DNA of 21,677 nt from Nitrospirota bacterium (GTDB lineage Bacteria; Nitrospirota_A; Leptospirillia; Leptospirillales; Leptospirillaceae), in the NCBI GenBank assembly GCA_021838765.1, contig JAKCCY010000039.1, positions 1 to 21,677 of the forward strand, in the 5' to 3' direction. Numbering within the stretch: the stretch's first letter is position 1; each line of letters starts with the position of its first letter. The position numbers and the translations under genes are program-made. Shown piece by piece: positions 1 through 6,843 of this stretch. The notes beneath the pieces are model-generated. The model did not search any database and was not told the DNA's origin. It worked only from the letters and a program-made list of their open reading frames with translations.

Positions 1-1085
1 TGGCCATGGAGGCGGGAGCCACGATCATCAACCTTCCTGATACGGTCGGGTATGCCGTTCCCTCCCAGATATCGGAGATGTTCGGACATTTGATCTCAAG
101 GGTTCCGGGAGCTGGCGCGGTTGTTTTTTCCTGCCACTGCCATGATGATCTTGGCCTGTCGGTTGCAAACTCCCTGGCAGCCATCGAGGCCGGAGCCCGA
201 CAGGTCGAGTGTACGATCAACGGAATTGGAGAGCGGGCCGGAAATGCCGCTCTTGAAGAGATTGTTATGGCACTGAAGGTCAGAAAACACCATTTTGGAG
301 TCGAGACGACCATCCGGACAGAGGAATTCACAAAAACGAGCCGTCTGGTCTCAACCGTTACAGGAATGATGGTCCAGCCCAACAAGGCGATCGTTGGAGA
401 AAATGCTTTTGCCCACGAGTCCGGAATCCATCAGGATGGCTATCTGAAAGATAAAAATACTTACGAAATCATGGGAAGGGAACAGGTCGGTGCGAGTGCC
501 GGAGGTCTGATTCTGGGAAAACATTCCGGACGCCACGCCCTGAAGGATCGTCTTTTGTCCATGGGATATTCCTTTGGAGAAGAAGATCTGAACGAGATCT
601 ACGACCGGTTCAAGAAGCTTGCCGACCAAAAAAAAGAAATTTTCGAAGAGGATATTGAAACGCTGATTGTTTCGACCGGCCGGAAAACGACGTTCCGCTT
701 TGTCCTGAAACGGCTTCATTTAAGTGGCGGAACCGAGATTCCTCCAACGGCAACGATCGTTCTCGATGTTGACGGACATGAGCACCGGATGGCCGGTCTG
801 GGAGATGGCCCTGTCGATGCCATTTACCGGACCATTGCGAAGATGACCGGAACGACGGCAAGACTTGTTTCCTATGCCGTAAAAGCTATTACCGGAGGTA
901 CGGACGCCCAGGGAGAAGTTACCGTCAGGCTTGAAGATGGAGGCATTCTCTCTGTCGGACGAGGTTCCGATACCGATATTCTGGTCGCTTCAGCCAAGGC
1001 ATACCTGTCGGCCTTGAACCGGCTTGATCGAAAGAAAGGCCAGGATCTTAAAACAGAGGGTGAGGTCTCCCGGCCTGTTCTTTGA
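1..1085 (+). CDS. leuA: 2-isopropylmalate synthase, C-terminal part (5' end outside window)
   Basis: Condenses acetyl-CoA with 2-oxoisovalerate, the first committed step of leucine synthesis, in the cytoplasm. The reading frame is open from the window edge (first full codon at base 3), so roughly the first 150 residues of a family usually a little over 500 residues long are missing. The end of the TIM-barrel domain is visible: NLPDTVGYAVPSQ, the HCHDDLGL metal/substrate segment, NGIGERAGNA and HESGIHQDGYLK. LGKHSGRHAL follows in the linker region. The last ~125 residues match the LeuA allosteric dimer domain that binds leucine in relatives (inference here). leuB follows 121 nt downstream. Citramalate and homocitrate synthases are relatives, but direct adjacency to leuB favours LeuA. 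Confidence 0.95.
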   Translation, partial: AMEAGATIINLPDTVGYAVPSQISEMFGHLISRVPGAGAVVFSCHCHDDLGLSVANSLAAIEAGARQVECTINGIGERAGNAALEEIVMALKVRKHHFGVETTIRTEEFTKTSRLVSTVTGMMVQPNKAIVGENAFAHESGIHQDGYLKDKNTYEIMGREQVGASAGGLILGKHSGRHALKDRLLSMGYSFGEEDLNEIYDRFKKLADQKKEIFEEDIETLIVSTGRKTTFRFVLKRLHLSGGTEIPPTATIVLDVDGHEHRMAGLGDGPVDAIYRTIAKMTGTTARLVSYAVKAITGGTDAQGEVTVRLEDGGILSVGRGSDTDILVASAKAYLSALNRLDRKKGQDLKTEGEVSRPVL

Positions 1086-1114
1086 TCCCGGTCTTGTGTT
1101 CCGGTTCTGAGAGC

Positions 1115-1132
1115 CCCGGCATTTGAGCCGGG
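1115..1132 (+). promoter_or_regulatory. Hairpin in the leuA-leuB gap
   Basis: A perfect 6-bp inverted repeat CCCGGC/GCCGGG encloses a 6-nt loop, 30 nt after the leuA stop. No T tract follows, so it is not a convincing intrinsic terminator. It may stabilise the leuA mRNA end or shape the leuB leader. The pairing is seen directly; the function is inferred. Confidence 0.3.
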
Positions 1133-1162
1133 AATCAGTCACCCTGGAATCATTGTGCAAAC

Positions 1163-1177
1163 GGGATCGATGATCCC
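1163..1177 (+). promoter_or_regulatory. Hairpin upstream of leuB
   Basis: GGGATC/GATCCC forms a perfect 6-bp stem around GAT. It can be lengthened by AAC/GTT if one T is bulged. It lies about 30 nt before the leuB start and could modulate translation of leuB. No leucine-codon-rich leader peptide was recognised, so classic leu attenuation is not supported. Confidence 0.25.
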
Positions 1178-1206
1178 TGTTGTAAACAGCATTTCGGAGA
1201 AATGGC

Positions 1207-2310
1207 ATGAGTGAGGTTAAAAAGCATCAGATTCTACTTCTTCCCGGTGATGGCATCGGCCCCGAAGTTACCGTTCCCGTAAGGGATCTGGTTTCCGAAA
1301 TTAATCGGTCGGAGGCGACCTCCCAGAAGAAAATCCATATCGAGCTGGTTGAGGGACTGATCGGCGGGTCTGCAACGGACGCGACCGGGAAACCTCTTCC
1401 GGAAGAGACCCTTCGGCTTGCCGATTCCTGCGATGCGGTTCTTCTGGCCGCTGTTGGCGGGCCCAAGTATGATCTTCTTCCCTATGAGCTCCGGCCGGAG
1501 CGCGCGCTTCTCGGGATAAGGGAGCATCTGGGCGCTTTCGCCAACCTTCGCCCGGCCCGGCTTTTTCCGGAGCTTGTGGATGCATCCACCCTGAAGCCGG
1601 AAGTCATCTCGGACCTTGATCTCATGGTCGTTCGCGAGCTTACCGGCGGAATCTATTTCGGAAAGCCCAGGGGAATCGTTGAGGAAAATGGTGTTCGGAG
1701 AGGAATCAATACCGAAAGCTATACTGAACCGGAAATCGAGCGGGTTGCCCGGGTTGCGTTCGAACTGGCCAGAAAAAGAAGCCACCGGGTTACCTCCGTC
1801 GACAAGGCCAATGTCCTTGAAAGCTCGGTTCTCTGGAGAGAGGTGGTCATCCGGGTCCACAAGGACTACCCCGATGTGTCGCTTGATCACATGTATGTCG
1901 ACAATGCGGCCATGCAGCTTGTCCGGAAGCCCAAACAGTTCGATGTCATCGTCACGGGCAATCTGTTTGGGGATATTCTCTCGGATGAGGCCTCCCAGCT
2001 CACAGGCTCCATCGGAATGCTGGCTTCCGCCTCCATTGGAGGAAAGACCGGACTGTATGAACCTATTCATGGCTCAGCCCCGGATATTGCCGGAAAGAAT
2101 ATCGCAAACCCGATGGCGATGATTCTTTCCCTGGCGCTTCTGTTCCGTTACTCTCTCGACCGGGAGGATCTGGCCCAGAGAATTGAGCGTTCTGTTTCTT
2201 CCGTTCTGGCCCAGGGATTCCGCACCGCGGACATTGCCCAGGTCAAGGGACAGATTTTGGGAACTCGTGAAATGGGTGAAAAGATCATCAGGGAATACTC
2301 CAGAGTCTAG
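1207..2310 (+). CDS. leuB: 3-isopropylmalate dehydrogenase
   Basis: NAD-dependent oxidative decarboxylation of 3-isopropylmalate to 2-oxoisocaproate in leucine synthesis; cytoplasmic homodimer in the family. The 367-residue product has normal length. It starts with [12 protein letters not shown] and carries the substrate-binding arginine region ([12 protein letters not shown]), [19 protein letters not shown], the metal-binding segment [15 protein letters not shown] and the NAD-binding [19 protein letters not shown] lies 7 nt before the ATG. It sits between leuA and asd in the same direction, and the leuC/leuD isomerase genes are not in the window. The glutamate-rich adenosine-binding C-terminal part fits LeuB better than isocitrate dehydrogenase. 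Confidence 0.97.
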   Translation: MSEVKKHQILLLPGDGIGPEVTVPVRDLVSEINRSEATSQKKIHIELVEGLIGGSATDATGKPLPEETLRLADSCDAVLLAAVGGPKYDLLPYELRPERALLGIREHLGAFANLRPARLFPELVDASTLKPEVISDLDLMVVRELTGGIYFGKPRGIVEENGVRRGINTESYTEPEIERVARVAFELARKRSHRVTSVDKANVLESSVLWREVVIRVHKDYPDVSLDHMYVDNAAMQLVRKPKQFDVIVTGNLFGDILSDEASQLTGSIGMLASASIGGKTGLYEPIHGSAPDIAGKNIANPMAMILSLALLFRYSLDREDLAQRIERSVSSVLAQGFRTADIAQVKGQILGTREMGEKIIREYSRV

Positions 2311-2329
2311 GTATTGAAAAGGATTGGCT

Positions 2330-3385
2330 GTGAAGAAGATCAAGGATTTGTGCGTAGGTATTTTTGGAGCTACGGGCGCTGTCGGGAAAGAGATGGTTTC
2401 CATCCTGGAAGAAAGGGATTTTCCGGTCGGGGAGCTTCGGCTGTTTGCAACAGAGCGCTCTGCCGGGGAAAAGATCTCTTTCAGGGGACGCTCCATAACG
2501 GTTTCTTCTTTTGATGATCCGGAGAAAGCCACCGGAATCGATATTGCCTTGTTGTCCGCAGGGGCCACTCCGAGCCTCGAGATCTCTCCACTTCTCAGGG
2601 ACAAGGGAATTCTGGTCATCGACAACAGTTCGGCCTTCAGGATGGATCCGGCTGTCCCGCTTGTTGTTCCGGAGATCAACCCCTCAAGAATTCCCGCCTA
2701 TCCGGCAGGAGCCATTATCGCCAATCCCAACTGCGCGACAATCCAGATGCTTCTGGCGATCAAGCCGCTTATCGATGCTGCTGGAGCGAAAAGGGTTGTC
2801 GTTACGACTTTTCAGTCTGTGTCAGGGACAGGAAAAGACGCCATGGAGGAACTGGCGTCCCAACTTTCCCTGATTCTAAACGGCAGGATCAGCGATGTTG
2901 TCCCGACGGTCTATCCTCACCAGATTGCCTTCAATGTCCTTCCGCACATTGATTCATTTCTTCCGGACGGTTACACGAAAGAGGAAGAAAAAATGGTGAA
3001 TGAAACCCGGAAGATTCTGGAGATGGATCATCTCAGGATCACCGCAACAACGGTGAGGGTTCCTGTCATGATCGGACACAGCGAGGCGGTCAATATCGAG
3101 CTGGAACGGGATCTCTCTCCCGAGACAGCCAGGAAAATTCTTCAAAAGACCCGGGGCGTCAAGGTTTTGGACAACCCCCTGGACTGCGAGTATCCGCTTC
3201 CCATGAATGTGGCCGGTCAGGATGATGTCTATGTCGGTCGTATCCGGCGGGATTTTTCTGTCGACCATGGCTTGAACCTGTGGGTTGTCGGGGATAATCT
3301 AAGAAAGGGGGCAGCGTTGAATGCTGTCCAGATCGCAGAGTGTTCCCTGGGCATCTCCGGAAGAAACAGGAAAAAAGATGAATAA
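2330..3385 (+). CDS. asd: Aspartate-semialdehyde dehydrogenase
   Basis: Reduces aspartyl phosphate with NADPH to aspartate semialdehyde, the branch point to lysine/diaminopimelate, threonine and methionine. With the GTG start at 2330 the protein is 351 residues. The N-terminal Rossmann motif reads GIFGATGAVGKEM, the catalytic cysteine is Cys135 in NPNCATIQM, Gln162 lies in TTFQSVSGTGKD, and Arg243 and His250 lie in VRVPVMIGHSE. The GTG was chosen because AAAAGGA ends 6 nt before it; the in-frame TTG at 2324 sits directly on that ribosome-binding site. The gene begins 19 nt after leuB and its end overlaps nadA by 8 nt, so co-transcription is likely. Confidence 0.95.
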   Translation: MKKIKDLCVGIFGATGAVGKEMVSILEERDFPVGELRLFATERSAGEKISFRGRSITVSSFDDPEKATGIDIALLSAGATPSLEISPLLRDKGILVIDNSSAFRMDPAVPLVVPEINPSRIPAYPAGAIIANPNCATIQMLLAIKPLIDAAGAKRVVVTTFQSVSGTGKDAMEELASQLSLILNGRISDVVPTVYPHQIAFNVLPHIDSFLPDGYTKEEEKMVNETRKILEMDHLRITATTVRVPVMIGHSEAVNIELERDLSPETARKILQKTRGVKVLDNPLDCEYPLPMNVAGQDDVYVGRIRRDFSVDHGLNLWVVGDNLRKGAALNAVQIAECSLGISGRNRKKDE

Positions 3386-4340
3386 CCTCTCTCCTGCAAG
3401 AGAAAACAGCACAACCGTCGTTCAGGATCCTGTCGTGGCCGATCTTGTTGCCCGGATCCAGAAGCTGAAACAGGAACGGGGTGCGGTCATCCTTGCCCAT
3501 AATTATCAGGTTGGCGATGTTCAGGATGTGGCGGATCTGGTGGGCGACTCCCTGGAGCTTGCCCGATGGGCAGCTTCAGGGTCGGCTCCGGTCATCCTGT
3601 TTTGCGGCGTCCATTTTATGGCGGAGACAGCCAAGATTTTGAACCCCACCCGACGGGTCATCGTTCCGGATCTCAATGCGGGATGTCCGATGGCGGACAT
3701 GATTACCCCGGAAGAGGTCGACCGCTTGAGAGCCGAAAACCCCGGAGCGGTCGTTGTCACCTATGTGAACTCCCCGGCGGCGGTCAAGGCAAAAAGCGAT
3801 ATCTGCTGTACATCGGCAAATGCGGTCAAGGTTGTGAACTCGATCTCCAAAGACGTTCCGATCATCTTTATTCCCGATCAGTTTCTGGGCGACTTTGTCC
3901 AGCGGCAGACAGGCAGGGATTTGATCCTTTTCAGGGGATTTTGTCCGACTCACATGAGAATCATGGCAAAGGACATTCATCAGGCAAAAAAGGAGAATCC
4001 CGACGCGCTGGTTCTTGCCCATCCTGAATGTCAGCCAGATGTTGCAATGATTGCCGATGTCGTGACTTCCACCTCGAAGATGGCGACTGAGGTGAGGAAC
4101 TATCCTGGGGAGACGGTGATTGTCGGCACTGAAACGGGGATGATCCACCGTCTTCAGAAGGAGAATCCCGGGAAGACCTTTGTCGCGGCCTGCGCGACCT
4201 GTGATTGTGCCAATATGAAGGTCAACTCCCTCGAAAAGATTCTCTGGGCACTTGAAGACATGTCCCCGGAAATTGAGATCCCTGAAGAGGTCAGGATTCC
4301 TGCTCGTCAGGCACTTCAAAGAATGCTGGACATTGCCTAG
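3378..4340 (+). CDS. nadA: Quinolinate synthase A
   Basis: Condenses iminoaspartate with dihydroxyacetone phosphate to quinolinate in de novo NAD synthesis, using an oxygen-sensitive [4Fe-4S] cluster. The product is 320 residues. Visible motifs are AHNYQVGDVQDVADLVGDSL near the N-terminus, CGVHFMAETAKIL, NAGCPMADM (Cys103), YVNSPAAVKAKSDICCTSANA, HPECQPDV (Cys218) and CATCDCANM (Cys272/275/277). Cys103, Cys218 and one of the last group are the expected cluster ligands. The ATG lies inside the end of asd (8-nt overlap), with an AGGAAA ribosome-binding site, which suggests translational coupling. nadB and nadC are not in the window. Confidence 0.96.
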   Translation: MNNLSPARENSTTVVQDPVVADLVARIQKLKQERGAVILAHNYQVGDVQDVADLVGDSLELARWAASGSAPVILFCGVHFMAETAKILNPTRRVIVPDLNAGCPMADMITPEEVDRLRAENPGAVVVTYVNSPAAVKAKSDICCTSANAVKVVNSISKDVPIIFIPDQFLGDFVQRQTGRDLILFRGFCPTHMRIMAKDIHQAKKENPDALVLAHPECQPDVAMIADVVTSTSKMATEVRNYPGETVIVGTETGMIHRLQKENPGKTFVAACATCDCANMKVNSLEKILWALEDMSPEIEIPEEVRIPARQALQRMLDIA

Positions 4341-4578
4341 CCCAACACGCCTCTTTGTGTTGCTGGGAGGGCTTTTTTTCGTCCTGGCGGGTTTGTCGGA
4401 ACTGTGGTCGAGGTGGGGGAGAAAGTCCGGCCTCCCCCTTCCTGGACGACTTCCAGGAGACATCGAAGTTCATCGTCCCGGATTCCATTTGTACTTTCCT
4501 TTGATGACGAGCCTGCTCCTGTCGGTCGGGATATCCCTTCTGTTATTCCTTTTCTCCTGGATTTCCCGAAAGTTCTGA
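4333..4578 (+). CDS. DUF2905 family small membrane protein
   Basis: A small integral membrane protein of unknown function, about 81 residues from the TTG at 4333 or 73 from the GTG at 4357. One hydrophobic helix (RLFVLLGGLFFVLAGLSELW) is followed by the family hallmark GRLPGDIEVHRPGFHLYFPL and a second helix ending in SWISRKF. This two-helix layout with a GRLPGDI...YFPL centre is what identifies DUF2905. The TTG start overlaps the nadA end by 8 nt, so it is probably translated by coupling; neither candidate has a strong ribosome-binding site. Its last 36 nt overlap the convergent minus-strand gene. The family is often found beside housekeeping genes, but no function can be assigned. Confidence 0.75.
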   Translation: MPSPTRLFVLLGGLFFVLAGLSELWSRWGRKSGLPLPGRLPGDIEVHRPGFHLYFPLMTSLLLSVGISLLLFLFSWISRKF

Positions 4579-5031
4579 TTGTGTTCCTGACGCTGTCTGG
4601 CACTGGGGCCCAAATTCTCCGGCTTCAAGATCTGCGAGAGCTTTTTTGAGAGCATCTTTCAGTTCAGGCAAATTTTTGGCGTTGTTCCGGATGGCTCCAA
4701 GAATATTTTCAAGCTTTGCAAGCCGGGAGAGCTCCCGGTCCTCTGTCGCCATCCGGTCAAGCTCCCGGTAAAAATCGGGGTAGACAGGCTCGATGGATTC
4801 CCGCAGAAGGGCCAGACCTTCGAGAAGCTCCGGCGGCATGACCGGATTGAAGGTCGCTATCAGGAAAAATCCTCCTTCAAACAAAATGACCAAATCCCCC
4901 TGTTTCGTCAGGGGAATGACCTTTTCAACCGTTTTGCCCCGGGCTTCGGCCGGGGATGAGAGCAGTCCAGGACAGCTTCTGGCGAATTCATTTTTTTTCC
5001 GGTTAAGTTTCCACTTATCGTCGATCTGCAT
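4543..5031 (-). CDS. Hypothetical protein
   Basis: I do not recognise a family. The product is about 162 residues from the ATG at 5031 (166 from the ATG at 5043). The inner start is preferred because GGAG lies 6 nt before it. It appears soluble: a lysine-rich N-terminus, a central stretch with beta character (VEKVIPLTKQGDLVILFEGG, then FFLIATFNPVMPPELLEGL), and a long charged alpha-helical half (ELDRMATEDRELSRLAKLEN onward). The tail is polar and low in complexity. No signal peptide or membrane helix is visible. Its 3' end overlaps the convergent DUF2905 gene by 36 nt, and the decayed Fic fragment lies just upstream on the same strand. Codon usage looks like its neighbours, so it is probably real. 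Confidence 0.55.
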   Translation of the reverse strand: MQIDDKWKLNRKKNEFARSCPGLLSSPAEARGKTVEKVIPLTKQGDLVILFEGGFFLIATFNPVMPPELLEGLALLRESIEPVYPDFYRELDRMATEDRELSRLAKLENILGAIRNNAKNLPELKDALKKALADLEAGEFGPQCQTASGTQSELSGNPGEKE

Positions 5032-5070
5032 TTCTTTCTCCATATCTCTGTTTTTTGGGTGGTCCTGGCC

Positions 5071-5280
5071 TTAAGTGCTTTTCTCCAGCATATTCATGGT
5101 CAAGCGGATCAGCAAATCCTTGTCGTTCGGATCTGATTGCGCCACAAGCAAAGCCAGTGCGGCCATGCCGACATCGTTGATGACCTGGCTTTCGTCTTTC
5201 CGGATCAAACGTCCATTCCTATTTAAAAAATCCAGAAAAAGCAGGGAACCGCTCCGTTTGTTTCCATCTGAATGGGTATT
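5071..5280 (-). pseudogene. Fic/Doc-domain protein remnant (C-terminal fragment)
   Basis: Reading the minus strand, an open frame ending in TAA at 5073-5071 encodes HSDGNKRSGSLLFLDFLN, then NRNGRL, INDVGMAALALLVAQSDP and a short tail ending MNMLEKST. DGNKRSG followed by a hydrophobic helix is the core of the Fic/Doc fold (consensus HPFxDGNKRxG), and the following helix resembles Fic-type, RhuM-associated proteins. The usual Pro-Phe after the catalytic His is missing; restoring one T near 5270 would give P-I-S-D-G-N-K-R. No start codon or earlier Fic sequence lies upstream in frame, and an AT-rich run (about 5279-5300) marks the break. I infer a 5'-truncated, probably inactive AMP-transferase or toxin relic. 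Confidence 0.6.
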
Positions 5281-5457
5281 AGTATATATTTTTTTCTTTG
5301 GAACTTTGAGTCTCGCTTGAGTCTTCAGGGTGTTTTTGTGTGAGGATCATCTGCCCGGCTTCAGCATTCAGGCCATTGGGGAGGGGATGCTCCTTTTCCC
5401 GGACTGTTTCGGCCGGTAGAAGGTAGCGGGAGAAATCGATCTTTCAGAGAAAGGAAA
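5281..5457. other. Intergenic stretch upstream of the VOC gene
   Basis: No gene can be supported here. It begins with an AT-rich run where the Fic remnant loses similarity and ends in the ribosome-binding site AAAGGAA of the VOC gene. A minus-strand frame stays open for some 50 codons (about 5290-5440), but it has no start codon and no recognised similarity. No clear sigma70 promoter was found. Confidence 0.4.
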
Positions 5458-5919
5458 ATGCCACATAAGGACGGCATCTTGATCCGTCCTGGCATAAACG
5501 TGATGAGAATCCGGCATATTGATCATGTAGCCATCCCTGTATCAGACCTGTCCCGATCGATCAAATGGTATGGGGAAGTTCTCGGTTTGACCCGCCGATA
5601 CGAGAAGGAGTGGGGGGACTATCCTGCCATGATGTGTGCCGGGGAGACCTGTGTTGCCCTGATCCATCCGCCCTTATCCCTTCCGCTTCCACCGGCACCG
5701 GGAACGGACCCGGATCGTCACCTGGCCTTTAATGTCGACCGTGAAGGGTTCGATGAGGCCGTGAGGGAGATCTCTGCACGGGGGATTCCTTTTACGACCG
5801 ACGATCACGTGATTTCCCTTTCGATTTATTTTTTCGACCCTGACGGCCACTGGATCGAGATCACCACCTTCGATCTGCCGCCAGGACGGCAACGCGGGGA
5901 TCTTCCCCGCCCGTTTTGA
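5458..5919 (+). CDS. VOC superfamily (glyoxalase/dioxygenase fold) protein
   Basis: A 153-residue single-domain vicinal-oxygen-chelate protein. The first beta-alpha-beta module starts at RIRHIDHVAIPVSDLSRSIK with WYGEVLGL, and the second runs through HLAFNV to YFFDPDGHWIEITTFD. Putative metal ligands are His23, His88 and Glu134, matching the H...H...E pattern of glyoxalase I and fosfomycin/bleomycin-resistance relatives. The ATG at 5458 has an AAAGGAA ribosome-binding site; an inner ATG at 5503 is possible but lacks one. It is followed closely by purU and the RuBisCO-like gene, so co-transcription is plausible. The substrate cannot be read from sequence; methylglyoxal detoxification is only one possibility. 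Confidence 0.85.
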   Translation: MPHKDGILIRPGINVMRIRHIDHVAIPVSDLSRSIKWYGEVLGLTRRYEKEWGDYPAMMCAGETCVALIHPPLSLPLPPAPGTDPDRHLAFNVDREGFDEAVREISARGIPFTTDDHVISLSIYFFDPDGHWIEITTFDLPPGRQRGDLPRPF

Positions 5920-5950
5920 GACCCGCTTTTTTCAGTTGGAAAGGACTTCC

Positions 5951-6802
5951 TTGAGACATTTTGTTCTGACCATGTCCTGTCCCGATGCTTGCGGCATTAT
6001 CTCTGCCGTGAGCGGATTCCTTGCCGACCATGGAGGCTGGATCGATGAGGCCAGCTATCATTCAGATCCGTCGACTCAATGGTTTTTCATGCGTCAGGCG
6101 ATCAGGGCCGATAGCCTGGACTTCGATCCGGAGGATTTTTCCGCCCTCTTTTCTCCCATTGCCGATCGCTTTTCGATCAAGTGGCGTATCTGGGATACAG
6201 GCAGGAAAAAACGGGTTGTGGTCCTTGCAAGCAGGGAGGATCACTGCGTAAACGAACTCGTTCACCGGGCCTCGACGGGAGATGGTCCGTTCGAAATAGT
6301 CTCCATCCTTTCAAACCATGAAAACCTGCGTTCATTTGTTGAGTGGAACCGGATCCCCTTTCACCATGTTCCGGTCGACCCCAAAGCTCCTCATGAACAT
6401 TTTTCCGAGATAGGACGCCTTTTTTCAGAATACAGGGGAGATGTAATGGTCCTTGCCCGATACATGAGGATTCTCCCTGAATCGATCTGCCAGGAGTTTT
6501 CTGGACGCATCCTGAACATTCATCACAGCTTTCTCCCGTCTTTTGCCGGAGCCCGCCCCTATCATCAGGCTTTTTTGAGGGGTGTCAAGCTTATCGGGGC
6601 TACCTGTCATTATGTGACGGCCGAACTTGATGCCGGACCGATCATCGAACAGGATGTCATCCGGATCGACCATGGCGATTCTCCGGAGGAGATGGCCCGT
6701 CTGGGGCGGGATATCGAAAAGCTGGTTCTGGCCAGGGGGCTTCGATATCATGCCGAAGACCGGGTGCTGGTCCACGACAACAGGACGATTGTTTTTCATT
6801 AA
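5951..6802 (+). CDS. purU: Formyltetrahydrofolate deformylase
   Basis: Hydrolyses 10-formyl-tetrahydrofolate to formate and tetrahydrofolate, balancing one-carbon pools and supplying formate for purine synthesis. The protein is 283 residues, the usual size. An N-terminal ACT domain (about 1-85; MSCPDACGIISAVSGFLADH) senses glycine/methionine in relatives. The C-terminal formyltransferase-like hydrolase domain carries SNHENLR, DVMVLARYMRIL, the catalytic triad Asn189, His191 (NIHHSFLPSF) and Asp227 (ELDAGPIIEQD). TTG at 5951 is preferred because AAGGA lies 5 nt before it; a TTG at 5936 would add five residues but has no ribosome-binding site. It lies 31 nt after the VOC gene and 41 nt before the RuBisCO-like gene. 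Confidence 0.94.
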   Translation: MRHFVLTMSCPDACGIISAVSGFLADHGGWIDEASYHSDPSTQWFFMRQAIRADSLDFDPEDFSALFSPIADRFSIKWRIWDTGRKKRVVVLASREDHCVNELVHRASTGDGPFEIVSILSNHENLRSFVEWNRIPFHHVPVDPKAPHEHFSEIGRLFSEYRGDVMVLARYMRILPESICQEFSGRILNIHHSFLPSFAGARPYHQAFLRGVKLIGATCHYVTAELDAGPIIEQDVIRIDHGDSPEEMARLGRDIEKLVLARGLRYHAEDRVLVHDNRTIVFH

Positions 6803-6843
6803 CGGCGACGCATGCTCTGCCAGACCACAAGGAGACAAACGAA

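Noticed and set aside
1234..2070. Long antisense ORF of 278 codons in leuB
   Set aside because: Shadow of a strongly coding gene with GC-rich third positions; no similarity of its own. The same applies to 3576-4463 in nadA and 19675-20598 in prmA.
5075..5320. Plus-strand 81-residue ORF
   Set aside because: The opposite strand reads as a Fic core motif; the plus frame has no family similarity.
5290..5450. Minus-strand open frame upstream of the Fic relic
   Set aside because: It lacks a start codon and recognisable similarity, so chance openness is the simplest explanation.
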